From contig CAYSCX010000009.1 in assembly GCA_964429575.1 (NCBI GenBank), positions 24,943 to 88,942 of the forward strand: a stretch of 64,000 nt of DNA. The letters run 5' to 3'. Position numbers and translations under genes: made by a program. The notes below the pieces were generated by a model. That model was given only the letters and a program-made list of their open reading frames with translations. It was not told the DNA's origin and ran no database searches. The stretch is from CAYSCX01 sp964429575. GTDB taxonomy: Bacteria; Desulfobacterota; Binatia; Binatales; Binataceae. This document shows, piece by piece, positions 43,326-51,341 of the stretch. How positions within the stretch are numbered: the stretch's first letter is position 1; the number at the start of each line of letters is the position of its first letter.

Positions 43326-44492
43326 TCAGTACGCCGCTTCCAGCAGCCCGATCAATTCACGCTCTTCGACCGGCCGGCCCGCCGCGTTGGCGCGCGTCAC
43401 TTCGTGCAGCACCGCGCCCACGATTCGGCCGAGCTCCTCGCGCGGTACCCCGGCGTCGCGCAGGCGCGTCGGCACTTCGAACCCGCCGATGAACTGCGCG
43501 GCGCGCTCGGCACACTCAAGCGCGGCAGCGCGCGGATTGTTCGCGTCGAACCGAACGTCAAATCCTTCCGCGATCGGCCCGAAACGCTCCGGCGCGATGC
43601 CCGCCATGAAGCGCATCACGTGCGCCAACGTGATGCACGACGTCACGCCGTGCGGGACGTTCCAGTACGGACCGATTTGGTGTCCGAGCGCGTGCGAAAT
43701 GCCCAGCCCCGTGTTGAGCGCGCCGAAAATCGAAAACCATGCGGCGAGCTGGCATTGTAGTCGATGCTCCAGCTCATTGGCGCCGCCCTGCATCGAGGGT
43801 TTCAGGTGCGCGCGCAACATGGCGATCGCGCGCGCCGCGAGTACGTCGGTCAATAGCTGGTGGCGCGCCGAGTACGCCCCCTCGACCGCATGATCCAGCG
43901 CGCGCATCGCGGTGGACGCCCACAGCCACCCCGGCGTTTCAACCGTCAGTTCCGGATCGAGAATTACCACGCGCGGCTGCAGGCGGGGGTCGCCGACACC
44001 GCCCTTTTCGCGGGTCGCCTCGTTGGTCACGCCGCCAAACGGAGTCCACTCCGCGGCCGAAAGCGTGGTCGGTATCGCGATGTGAGGGAACTCCGGCGCA
44101 TCGGCGGACGGGCGGGCGGCAGCGTCGCCAATTGCGCGGGATGCACCGCCGCCCATCAACGCCATGGCAGCCGCCTTCGCGCTGTCGATTGGACTTCCGC
44201 CGCCAAAACTGATGAACGAGTCGGCGCTCACGCGGCGCGCCTCCGCGATCAATGCATCGATGGTCGCTGACGGCGCGTGTTGTGCGCTGCCGGTGAACAC
44301 TCCTCCAAGCGCGGAGCCCGCTGCAGAGGTTACGCGGTCGAGGAGTTTCGAGCGGCCGAGCGTTTTGCCCGTTACGACCAGCGCGCGGCGGCATCCCCGC
44401 CGCTCCAGCTCGCGCCCCAGCGTCGCGACCCGGCCGGCGCCGTAGATGACGCGCTCGAGCTGTGTGAAATTGTAGGCGGCTGAGGTTGGCAT
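43326..44492 (-). CDS. iron-containing alcohol dehydrogenase family (maleylacetate reductase-like)
   Basis: The 388-residue group III dehydrogenase has the NAD(P)-binding GGGSPIDSAKAAAM motif and the IPTTLSAAEWTPFGG segment. The metal-binding residues are visible in MRALDHAVEG, GISHALGHQIG and VPHG. The SAAEWT version is closer to maleylacetate reductases than to classical Fe-ADHs, so a role in aromatic-compound breakdown is possible; the neighbouring flavin reductases would fit that, but this is inference. Only 17 bp separates its start from a hairpin repeat copy. Confidence 0.88.
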   Translation of the reverse strand: MPTSAAYNFTQLERVIYGAGRVATLGRELERRGCRRALVVTGKTLGRSKLLDRVTSAAGSALGGVFTGSAQHAPSATIDALIAEARRVSADSFISFGGGSPIDSAKAAAMALMGGGASRAIGDAAARPSADAPEFPHIAIPTTLSAAEWTPFGGVTNEATREKGGVGDPRLQPRVVILDPELTVETPGWLWASTAMRALDHAVEGAYSARHQLLTDVLAARAIAMLRAHLKPSMQGGANELEHRLQCQLAAWFSIFGALNTGLGISHALGHQIGPYWNVPHGVTSCITLAHVMRFMAGIAPERFGPIAEGFDVRFDANNPRAAALECAERAAQFIGGFEVPTRLRDAGVPREELGRIVGAVLHEVTRANAAGRPVEERELIGLLEAAY

Positions 44493-44509
44493 AGCCGTAG
44501 GATTCGCGG

Positions 44510-44546
44510 GCAGGCTGTTGAAAATGCGTTTTGCAACAGTCGGCTA
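44510..44546. repeat. hairpin-repeat copy F (degenerate, core only)
   Basis: GCAGGCTGTTGAAAATGCG is followed by TTTTGCAACAGTCGGCTA. The arms have two or three mismatches from the canonical copy. Read on the minus strand, its right-end TAG is the stop codon of the L,D-transpeptidase. Confidence 0.65.
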
Positions 44547-45296
44547 CGGCTTGATTATCACATAGGTCCCGATCGGCAGTAACCAGTCCAGCTCCAGCAC
44601 GTCGCCGTTGTTGAGCGAGATGCAGCCCGTCGTCCAATTCACGCCCGTACGATTGAGCCGCGGATCGTCGGTGCCGTGAATACCGATGCGGCCGCCCTGA
44701 CCGATCAACCTGCCATCAACCTTTGGAATCTCGCGCGCCGCCTTCGACTCCCGGTAGCGCATCATGTCGACGCCGTTCGGATAATCTATTCGCAAGAACC
44801 GCGTGAAGCGCGGATTAGTCTCCTTGCTGATGATCCGGTAGGCGCCCTCGGGCGTGCGCCGGTCGCCCTCGTAGATCTTGACGCTCCGGTCCAGGTTTCG
44901 CCCGAACACCGCGTGATACTTCTTGTACAGTCGGCTCTCGTAATAGACGACCAGTTCCTGACGCGATTTGTAGGCCATCACAGCCCAACTCGTCGGCGTA
45001 TGGATATCCGCGCGATTCTGCTCTTCCAGGTACAATTTGCGGCCGGGCGTGACTTGCGTCGCACCATCCGCCAATTTGCGGTCCGCGTGACCGTCCCCGG
45101 CAGAGTGGTCCACCGCGCCATCGACCGCGGGCGAAGGCGCCGCGGCGGGAGATACCGCCGGACGCGCCGCGGGCGCCGCAACGTTCGCGGGGGAAGGCGA
45201 TGACTGGGCCGCGCACGGCGATCCGGCGAAATACATGGCCGCTACCACCACAAGCATCAACCAACCTCCCAGCTTCGCTGTCATGGCTCCATCCAT
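44544..45296 (-). CDS. L,D-transpeptidase (YkuD) family protein
   Basis: The 250-residue protein has a Sec signal (GGWLMLVVVAAMYFAGSPCAA), an Ala/Pro-rich linker and a YkuD domain at about 100-250. The catalytic segment IGIHGTDDPRLNRTGVNWTT leads into GCISL, with the nucleophile cysteine in TTGC instead of the usual SHGC. It may crosslink peptidoglycan or attach proteins to it. The start is ATG at 45296 or the in-frame ATG at 45284. The stop TAG coincides with repeat copy F. Confidence 0.85.
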   Translation of the reverse strand: MDGAMTAKLGGWLMLVVVAAMYFAGSPCAAQSSPSPANVAAPAARPAVSPAAAPSPAVDGAVDHSAGDGHADRKLADGATQVTPGRKLYLEEQNRADIHTPTSWAVMAYKSRQELVVYYESRLYKKYHAVFGRNLDRSVKIYEGDRRTPEGAYRIISKETNPRFTRFLRIDYPNGVDMMRYRESKAAREIPKVDGRLIGQGGRIGIHGTDDPRLNRTGVNWTTGCISLNNGDVLELDWLLPIGTYVIIKP

Positions 45297-45388
45297 CGCG
45301 GAACAACTATTCTGTAGGCGGCGTGCCGCGTGGTCAATTCGTCAAGCGGTGCCTCGTAACATTTTCATTGGTCCGGAGTGTGCGAAAC

Positions 45389-45889
45389 ATGGAACCTAAT
45401 CTCTCTCGCGCCCTGGCGCAGTTGACCACCGGCATCTACGTGCTCACCGTCAACGACGGCGGCCGCTGCCACGGCATGTCATCGTCGTGGGCGACGCAGG
45501 TCTCCGGCGAGCCACCATTGTTCATAGCGGCGGTTGACCGTGGGCATCTTTCTCACGGGGTCATTGAGCGCACCCACGCGTGCGGCCTCAACGTCGTCGG
45601 ACGGCGCGGCAAGGCGCTCGAGGATTACTTCTACTCGCCGCGCTCGCGGCGCGCGGACAATCTCGACGAAGTCGAGTACGAACTGTCGCCGATCCTGCAC
45701 GTCCCGTGGCTGAAGCTCGCGATGGTCGCGATCGAGGCGCGGGTGCGCGATGCGTTTGCAGCGGGCGACCACACGCTGTTCGTCGCGGAACCAGTCGGCG
45801 TAGCAGTGCGCGAACAAGACACCCCTCTCACGTCGCTCGATCTCGAGTACGTGTACCTCGGCGGCAAGGAAGTCGTGCGCAGGGTATGA
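45389..45889 (+). CDS. flavin reductase family protein (first copy)
   Basis: The 166-residue protein has a split-barrel FMN-binding fold: ALAQLTTGIYVLTVNDGGRCHGMSSSWATQVS, PPLFIAAVDRGHLSHGVIERT, and GLNVVGRRG. Such proteins are reductase partners of monooxygenases, or stand-alone FMN-binding proteins. The ATG at 45389 is chosen because the upstream frame overlaps the divergent L,D-transpeptidase. A second, shorter member follows 148 bp later. Confidence 0.85.
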   Translation: MEPNLSRALAQLTTGIYVLTVNDGGRCHGMSSSWATQVSGEPPLFIAAVDRGHLSHGVIERTHACGLNVVGRRGKALEDYFYSPRSRRADNLDEVEYELSPILHVPWLKLAMVAIEARVRDAFAAGDHTLFVAEPVGVAVREQDTPLTSLDLEYVYLGGKEVVRRV

Positions 45890-45980
45890 GAGCGAGGAGA
45901 GCGTGACGGTGCGCCAGATCCTTCGCGCGCAAGACGCACTCAATTTGACGCTCGCACCGCATCGCTCGCGGCACATCAAA

Positions 45981-46010
45981 TTGACCCGTTCCGAAAGCGT
46001 CTGGTAGCAT
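45981..46010 (+). promoter_or_regulatory. candidate sigma-70-type promoter of second flavin reductase
   Basis: TTGACC (5 of 6) at 45981-45986 and TAGCAT (4 of 6) at 46005-46010 are separated by 18 bp. The predicted start is about 20 bp before the ATG at 46038. AAGGACA-type ribosome site lies 5-10 bp upstream of the ATG. Confidence 0.5.
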
Positions 46011-46037
46011 CCGCGCGCAGAGTGAAAAGGACACCCG

Positions 46038-46514
46038 ATGCCGATCGACAAGAACGAACTGCGCCGCGTCATGGGTCACTTCGCCACTGGAGTGACCGTC
46101 ATCACCGCCTTGCGCAAAAGCGGCGAGATGCACGGGTTGACCGCCAACGCATTCACCTCGGTCTCGCTGGTCCCGCCATTGCTCCTCGTCTGTGTGGATA
46201 AAAACGCCGAGAGCTATCCATGTTTCGATGAGACCAGAGTGTTCACCGTCAACATCCTCGCGCACGACCAGGAGGCGCTCTCGCGGAAATTCGCGGTCAG
46301 CGGCGGCGACAAGTTCCAGGGCGTCGCCTACCACACCGGCGCCAACGGCGCGCCGATCCTTGACGGCGCTCTCGCCTACGTTGAATGCAAGGTCGTGCAG
46401 GAATTCGATGGCGGCGATCACACGATCTATCTCGGCGAAATCGAACAGGCCGAGGCGCGCGAAGGCAAGCCGCTGATGTTCTTCCGCGGCGGATATCGCG
46501 AACTTGGCGAGTAA
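46038..46514 (+). CDS. flavin reductase family protein (second copy)
   Basis: The 158-residue FMN-binding split-barrel protein begins MPIDKNELRRVMGHFATGVT, with GEMHGLTANAFTSVSLVPPL, FTVNILAHDQEALSRKFAVS, and a C-terminal GDHTIYLGEIEQAE segment that is canonical for flavin reductases (HpaC/RutF style). It probably supplies reduced flavin to an oxygenase not found here. It appears to have its own promoter. Tandem arrangement with the related gene upstream suggests duplication and divergence. Confidence 0.92.
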   Translation: MPIDKNELRRVMGHFATGVTVITALRKSGEMHGLTANAFTSVSLVPPLLLVCVDKNAESYPCFDETRVFTVNILAHDQEALSRKFAVSGGDKFQGVAYHTGANGAPILDGALAYVECKVVQEFDGGDHTIYLGEIEQAEAREGKPLMFFRGGYRELGE

Positions 46515-46556
46515 CGCGCGGCGCGACCGGCGCCGGCCAAACCTCGGCGCGCAGCA

Positions 46557-47318
46557 GTGAACCCCTCCGATCGCCTGCCCGGAATCAGCGTATTCCTTCC
46601 CGCACATAACGAGGCGTCCAATCTCGACCGCGTGGTGCGCGGATTTCTCTCCGTCCTCCCCGCGCTCGCCGACTCCTACGAAGTCATCGTCGTCGATGAC
46701 GGCTCGACCGACGACACTCCCGCGGTCGTTGCGCGGCTCCAGGCCGCGGACGCTCACGTCCGTTCCGTCCGTCACAACGCCAACCAGGGCTACGGCGGCG
46801 CGGTGATATCCGGAATCCGCGCCGCGACGATGCCATGGCTGGTGTTGTGCGACGGGGACGGACAATTCGACCCGAATGACCTCGGCCGCCTCGTCGCCCG
46901 CGCGGACAACTCGGACGCCGTCATCGGCCGCCGGGCTCGCCGGGCGGACTCGCTCATGCGCCGCATCAACGGCCGCGCGTGGACGGTCCTCATGAGGCTC
47001 CTGTTCGGCGTCCGTACCAGCGACGTGGACTGCGGCTTCAAGCTGCTCCGGAAGTCGATGGTCAACCCCGAGGCGCTGCGCGCGCGCGGCGCGATGATCT
47101 CAACCGAACTGGTGGCGAGGCTCGCCGGGCGGGGGGCTAGGATAGCGGAGGTCGATGTGGCGCACCTTCCCAGGGTTGCCGGTGAGCAGTCGGGAGCGAC
47201 CTTGGGGGTTATCGCCCGGGCGTTCCGGGAGATGTTTGTCCTGTTCGGCGAGCTTCGCGAGGAACGCCGGCGCGCGTCGCGGGGAAACTCGGAGCCGCGT
47301 CGGCCGCCTGACCGATGA
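46557..47318 (+). CDS. glycosyltransferase family 2 (DPM1/DolP-man-like)
   Basis: The 253-residue GT-A enzyme starts SVFLPAHNEASNLDRVVRGF and has VVDDGSTDDTPAVV, the DGDGQFDPNDL metal-binding site and a SDVDCGFKLL segment typical of dolichyl-phosphate or undecaprenyl-phosphate mannosyl- or glucosyltransferases. No C-terminal transmembrane helices are seen. Start is GTG at 46557. The likely role is sugar transfer to a lipid carrier, but donor and acceptor are undetermined. Confidence 0.88.
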   Translation: MNPSDRLPGISVFLPAHNEASNLDRVVRGFLSVLPALADSYEVIVVDDGSTDDTPAVVARLQAADAHVRSVRHNANQGYGGAVISGIRAATMPWLVLCDGDGQFDPNDLGRLVARADNSDAVIGRRARRADSLMRRINGRAWTVLMRLLFGVRTSDVDCGFKLLRKSMVNPEALRARGAMISTELVARLAGRGARIAEVDVAHLPRVAGEQSGATLGVIARAFREMFVLFGELREERRRASRGNSEPRRPPDR

Positions 47319-47549
47319 CTATCCAGTCGGCCCACTGAATCGAGCGAACACCTCCCCACTCCGAAAGCGGCCTCCCAAAAGCGTCGAGCGCCGCACGCGC
47401 TGCGTCATGGCAGGCTACCAGACGCGAAACGTTTTCCGCCGAAATTCAGCATCTTTGAGCCGGCGATGCGCGGCACGCAAATCGCAGATTCCTTGTTCTG
47501 ACGGTCCCGGCATAAGCCGTTGAGGCCGCAAAAGGAGCACGAGAATCCA

Positions 47550-47831
47550 ATGAAACGCTTTACCTCCGCTCTGACCGCCGCGCTGCTGGCCGGTGCGCTC
47601 GCCACCCCGGTATTTGCGGGTACGCCTGACACCGGTTCGACCCCGCCGAGCGGCGCCACCGCCCCTGCGGCGTCGGCACCCGCCGAGGCCGCTCCGAAGT
47701 TGGCCGAAGCGAAGCCCGCGCTGAGGAAGCATCGCCACAAGAGCCACAAGCAGTCGTCAGTGACCGCTGCTGCGCCCTCCAGCGCACCGGAGACGACCAC
47801 CACACCGTCCACCCCGGAGGGCACGAACTAG
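47550..47831 (+). CDS. small secreted Ala/Pro-rich protein with His/Lys patch
   Basis: The 93-residue protein has a signal peptide (FTSALTAALLAGALATPVFA) and a low-complexity mature part rich in Ala, Pro and Thr. A basic, histidine-containing patch KHRHKSHKQS lies in the middle. No family recognised; small secreted proteins of this type are common in soil lineages. The ATG at 47550 follows an AAAAGGAG ribosome site at longer than usual distance (about 14 bp). A strong terminator lies about 97 bp downstream. Confidence 0.6.
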   Translation: MKRFTSALTAALLAGALATPVFAGTPDTGSTPPSGATAPAASAPAEAAPKLAEAKPALRKHRHKSHKQSSVTAAAPSSAPETTTTPSTPEGTN

Positions 47832-47927
47832 CCACAGCCCCCCGGCGAATAGCGCGGGACGGTAAGCTCGCCGCTCCGCGCGATGCCTGCCCCGGACCAC
47901 TGTGTTGGCTCGGGGTCGGGTTCCTCA

Positions 47928-47962
47928 CACGCGGCGCTCTTTTGGGCGCCGCGTGCTTTTTC
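47928..47962 (+). terminator. intrinsic terminator
   Basis: A perfect 10-bp GC stem (CACGCGGCGC and complement) with an 8-base loop is followed by CTTTTTCT on the plus strand. This is the best-formed intrinsic terminator in the window and probably ends transcription of the gene at 47550. Confidence 0.85.
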
Positions 47963-48084
47963 TCCACGGAATATTCCTGCTAGCATGACGATCCGAAATA
48001 AATTTCAGCTTTCATTGATCGCTAGTTACGTTCTAATCTCTCACAGCATCAAATGGATCGCTTGGTACGCTTGGAGCTTCAGAA

Positions 48085-48795
48085 TTGAGTAGTCGCAAGA
48101 AGCTTCTGCTGGTCGGCGTGCTCCTCGTCGTGCTGCTCCTCGATCACCGCGAAGCGATCTGTTCGACTGAAACCAGCGCCCCGCTCGACGATCAAGTGTG
48201 CGATCCTCTGGCCGATTATTTTCTCGGCATGGAGAACTATCCCGAGGCGGTGCAGCGCCATGAGATCGTGATTCGCCAGCAACCCGCCAACGCGCTCGCG
48301 CACTATCATCTCGGCTTCGCATTCGGACTGATGGGCCGGCACAAGGATGAACTCGAGGAGTATCAGAAGGCGATCGACCTCGGGCTCGGCGACTGGCAAC
48401 TCTTCCTGAATCTCGGCCTCTTGTATCTGGAGAGCGGCAATCTGACCGCGGCCACCGAAGTGCTTCGGCTCGCTGCGCTGCTCGGTCCCGACCGGCCCGA
48501 GACGCATTTCAACCTGGGGATCGTGTACGAGCGGCGCGCAATGTTGCCGCAGGCGCAGCAGGAGTTGCTGCAGTCGTTACACATCGATCCGAATCAGCCC
48601 GACGCGCGCAATGCGCTCGCGGCGATCTACGCCGAAGAGGGCAAGTACGGTCGCGCGCACCAGGAGTGGTCGGAGTTGGTGAAGGCCAACCCGAACTACG
48701 CTCCGGCGCGCGATAATCTGAACATTCTTGAGCGAATCGAGCATGGCGGCGCCGACCGGAACCCGCCGCCGCAAGGCCTCGTGACGGCGCCGTAA
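48085..48795 (+). CDS. TPR-repeat protein
   Basis: The 236-residue protein has an N-terminal hydrophobic segment (KLLLVGVLLVVLLL) that is probably a membrane anchor or signal. Four to five TPRs follow (YPEAVQRHEIVIRQQPANAL, HYHLGFAFGLMGRHKDELEE, LFLNLGLLYLESGNLTAATE, THFNLGIVYERRAMLPQAQQ). It presumably scaffolds an envelope complex; no partner is identified. Start is TTG at 48085. Confidence 0.8.
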   Translation: MSSRKKLLLVGVLLVVLLLDHREAICSTETSAPLDDQVCDPLADYFLGMENYPEAVQRHEIVIRQQPANALAHYHLGFAFGLMGRHKDELEEYQKAIDLGLGDWQLFLNLGLLYLESGNLTAATEVLRLAALLGPDRPETHFNLGIVYERRAMLPQAQQELLQSLHIDPNQPDARNALAAIYAEEGKYGRAHQEWSELVKANPNYAPARDNLNILERIEHGGADRNPPPQGLVTAP

Positions 48796-48832
48796 CCGCG
48801 CGAACTTGCGCAGCAACTTGGAGTCTGATGGG

Positions 48833-50092
48833 GTGAGGGTGGTGGTGTTGGATGTGGTAAAGACTTCGTTTCGACTGAAAATCATAGTTGCATTGATCGT
48901 TTCGATGTCGCTCCTCTTGGGGAGCGCGGCCGCTGCCGCGACTGATCCTCCGTCGAAAAGCGGGACGAGTGCGCACTGGTCAAAGTCGTCTCGCGGCAAG
49001 CGGACAAATCGTTCCCCGCGCAAGAGACCCGCCGTAAGAAAGTCGGTGCCGCTCTATCGCGCGGTCCTGCTTCAGGAGGCCAACTCCGGCAAAGTCCTCA
49101 TGGAGGAAAACGCTGAGATCGAGTGGCCGCCCGCGTCGATGGCAAAAATGATGCTCTTGCTCGTCGCCGATGAGCAGGTCGAAACGGGGCGCTTCTCGCT
49201 CGATGATCCGGTGCGAGTCTCTGAACGATCGGCGGCGACCGGTGGCTCGGGGATTGGACTCACGGCTGGCGATATCTATCCGCTCGGCGAACTCATGAAG
49301 GCCGCGCTGATTCGTTCGGCGAATGACGCGGCGGTCGCGGTGGCGGAAAAGATCGCAGGGTCGGTCGAGGCGATGGTCTGGATGATGAATCAGCGCGCGC
49401 GCGAACTCGGGCTTTCCAAAACCGAGTACGGCACGGTGGACGGGCTGCCTCCGCGGCCCGCGCAGGATGTCGATCGCACCAACGCGTACGACCTTGCAGC
49501 ATTGGGCCGCACCTTGATCAAGCGGGCGCGCCTGATGTCATGGGCGTCGCAGCCAATCGCGCAGTTCGGTGACGGCGATGTGATGCTCAAGAACACCAAT
49601 CATCTGGTCGGCGAGTTTCCCGGTTGCGACGGGCTCAAGACTGGTTTCACTTCGCAGGCCGGATTCAACCTGACCGCCACCGCCAAGCGCGGTGACATGC
49701 GCCTGGTCGCAGTCGTACTGGGCGCTCCATCAAACAAGCAGCGCTTCGCGCAGGCCGCGCGCGTGATGGAATGGGGATTCAATCACTTCGAACCCGTCCA
49801 GGTAATACGGGCGGGCGAACCGCTGCCCGTGAATGTCCGGGTCGGTTACGGTCCGGTGATTCAGCCGGTTGCTGCGCGCGATGTGAAGTTGGTGTTGGCG
49901 CGCGGCTCCGCGTCCGACATCCGCCTTGAGTATCGCGTTCCGCCAAACATCGCCGGACCGCTGCAGAGCGGTGCGACAGTTGGCAGCGTGCTTGTCCGCA
50001 AAAACGGAGAGATCCTGACCGAAGTCGCCGCGGTGTGTCCGATCGACGTCGTGTCGCCGTCGCAATTTGGACCGTCAATCAACGGATATTGA
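48833..50092 (+). CDS. D-alanyl-D-alanine carboxypeptidase (S11)
   Basis: The S11 peptidase (DacA/PBP5-like) trims the terminal D-Ala of peptidoglycan stem peptides. Motifs are SMAK (SxxK), SAN (SxN) and DGLKTGFT (KTG). A signal peptide precedes a basic linker. The C-terminal PBP5-type beta domain is recognisable in the LPVNVRVGYGPVIQPVAARD segment. I chose GTG at 48833 because GGAG lies 8 bp upstream; starts at 48806 or 48854 are possible. The protein is about 419 residues. Confidence 0.9.
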   Translation: MRVVVLDVVKTSFRLKIIVALIVSMSLLLGSAAAAATDPPSKSGTSAHWSKSSRGKRTNRSPRKRPAVRKSVPLYRAVLLQEANSGKVLMEENAEIEWPPASMAKMMLLLVADEQVETGRFSLDDPVRVSERSAATGGSGIGLTAGDIYPLGELMKAALIRSANDAAVAVAEKIAGSVEAMVWMMNQRARELGLSKTEYGTVDGLPPRPAQDVDRTNAYDLAALGRTLIKRARLMSWASQPIAQFGDGDVMLKNTNHLVGEFPGCDGLKTGFTSQAGFNLTATAKRGDMRLVAVVLGAPSNKQRFAQAARVMEWGFNHFEPVQVIRAGEPLPVNVRVGYGPVIQPVAARDVKLVLARGSASDIRLEYRVPPNIAGPLQSGATVGSVLVRKNGEILTEVAAVCPIDVVSPSQFGPSINGY

Positions 50093-50133
50093 GCGCGCGC
50101 AACCCGTAATCGTACTTGGAAGATCGATAGACC

Positions 50134-50256
50134 ATGCACCCAGCATCACGGCAGCGTAATCGTCGGAACAAGCGGCTGAGTAACAAGCGCAGAAGCGACC
50201 CGCTCCAGGTTCGCGCGCGCAAACGCAGGATGAGACGGTCGCGCCGGCGCAAGTAG
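50134..50256 (+). CDS. candidate 40-residue highly basic peptide
   Basis: An ATG at 50134 opens a 40-codon frame, about half of whose residues are Arg or Lys; it ends RKRRMRRSRRRK. A weak GGAAG lies about 13 bp upstream. It recalls short basic ribosome-associated proteins in style, but I see no specific signature. High-GC noncoding sequence can give Arg-rich frames by chance, so this stays speculative. Confidence 0.25.
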   Translation: MHPASRQRNRRNKRLSNKRRSDPLQVRARKRRMRRSRRRK

Positions 50257-50411
50257 CGCTGTTCAGAATCAGCGCGCGGCGTCTGGTGCGCAATTGGAAG
50301 GGCCCTGCCGCGCGACGGGCCAGATCGTCATCCTGAACGGACCGAAACACGGCTGGAACGTCCGTGCCGACATGTCGTTATCCTGAGCGCATCGTTTGCG
50401 CGAAGAGCCTG

Positions 50412-50431
50412 CCCTGAGCGAAGTCGAAGGG
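50412..50431. repeat. dispersed 20-mer repeat
   Basis: CCCTGAGCGAAGTCGAAGGG occurs here, and its exact reverse complement at 63688-63707. A degenerate copy lies near 24370. It is a partial palindrome, similar to short repeats common in intergenic regions of many high-GC genomes. Confidence 0.7.
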
Positions 50432-50569
50432 ATCGAAGCGAAAAACCGGTCCCGCAGGATTACCCCGTTTCCAAAGGTGCGGGGATATCGGTGCATCCCC
50501 ACAATTGACACGACCGATTCGCGCCAGTTACCAATTGATGTGCTGCCCCACATTCTGAGTCCACAATCT

Positions 50570-50573
50570 GGAG
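50570..50573 (+). promoter_or_regulatory. ribosome binding site deciding the kdsB start
   Basis: GGAG is placed 7 bp before CTG at 50581, an ideal spacing. No ATG, GTG or TTG is available in frame after the upstream in-frame TGA (50536-50538) and before the conserved N-terminus. Confidence 0.6.
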
Positions 50574-50580
50574 TGACCGT

Positions 50581-51321
50581 CTGCCTGGCGCGACCGTAAT
50601 CGCCGTCATACCGGCGCGCTATGCGTCCACACGCCTGCCGGCGAAGGCGCTGGCGGACATCGCGGGCGTGCCGATGGTCGTTCGCGTGTGGCAGCGGGCG
50701 AGCAAGGCGGGTGGAATCGTGCGCGTGCTGGTTGCCACCGACGATGAACGAATCGCATCCGCGGTACGAAAGGCCGGCGGCGAAGCGGTGATGACCGCGA
50801 CGACGCATCAAAGCGGCACCGACCGGATCGCGGAGGTTGCAGCCCGCGAGTCAGCAGACATCTATCTGAACGTGCAGGGTGATCTGCCGTTTCTTGAACC
50901 CGCCGATCTTGAGGCGCTCGCCGCCGCGATGCGAGCAGACTCTGAATGCGCGATGGCGACGCTCGCGACGCCAATCATCGATGCGGCAGAGTGGCGAAAT
51001 CCCAACGTGGTCAAAGTCGTGTGCGGCGCGGGCGGCGATGCGCTCTACTTTTCGCGCAGCCCGATTCCGCACGCGCGCGACGCTGCCGGTGTTCCGCCCG
51101 ATGCGCTGCGGCACATCGGAGTTTACGGCTACCGCCGCGACTTTCTGCTCAAGTTTGCCTCGTTGGAGCCGGGAATCCTGGAGCGAATTGAAAAGCTTGA
51201 GCAGCTCCGTGCGCTCGAACGCGGCTATCGAATCAAGGTGGTCGCTTCCGTGGCGCCGTCGCTTGAGGTAGATACTCCCGAGGACCTCGAGCGGGCGCGT
51301 GAGGCGGCCCCGAGGCCATAG
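50581..51321 (+). CDS. kdsB: CMP-KDO synthetase
   Basis: KdsB activates KDO with CTP for lipid A-KDO assembly. The N-terminal conserved block is VIAVIPARYASTRLPAKALA, then ADIAGVPMVVRVW, VATDDERI, TSGTDRIAE-type, QGDLPFLEP and the C-terminal VDTPEDLE. An internal ATG at 50668 would lose the essential nucleotide-binding N-terminus, so the gene must begin earlier. The best candidate is CTG at 50581, preceded by GGAG at 7 bp, giving about 246 residues. It heads the pyrG-kdsA cluster. Confidence 0.93.
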   Translation: MPGATVIAVIPARYASTRLPAKALADIAGVPMVVRVWQRASKAGGIVRVLVATDDERIASAVRKAGGEAVMTATTHQSGTDRIAEVAARESADIYLNVQGDLPFLEPADLEALAAAMRADSECAMATLATPIIDAAEWRNPNVVKVVCGAGGDALYFSRSPIPHARDAAGVPPDALRHIGVYGYRRDFLLKFASLEPGILERIEKLEQLRALERGYRIKVVASVAPSLEVDTPEDLERAREAAPRP

Positions 51322-51341
51322 CGGCGGGGGAGGCGGATCTG

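Larger units (their letters stand above)
50093..50580. other. intergenic region with dispersed repeat
   Basis: About 488 bp between the carboxypeptidase and kdsB. Holds a candidate basic micro-ORF (50134-50256), a copy of a 20-mer repeat (50412-50431) and no other coding signal. No terminator with a clear stem was found. Confidence 0.5.
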
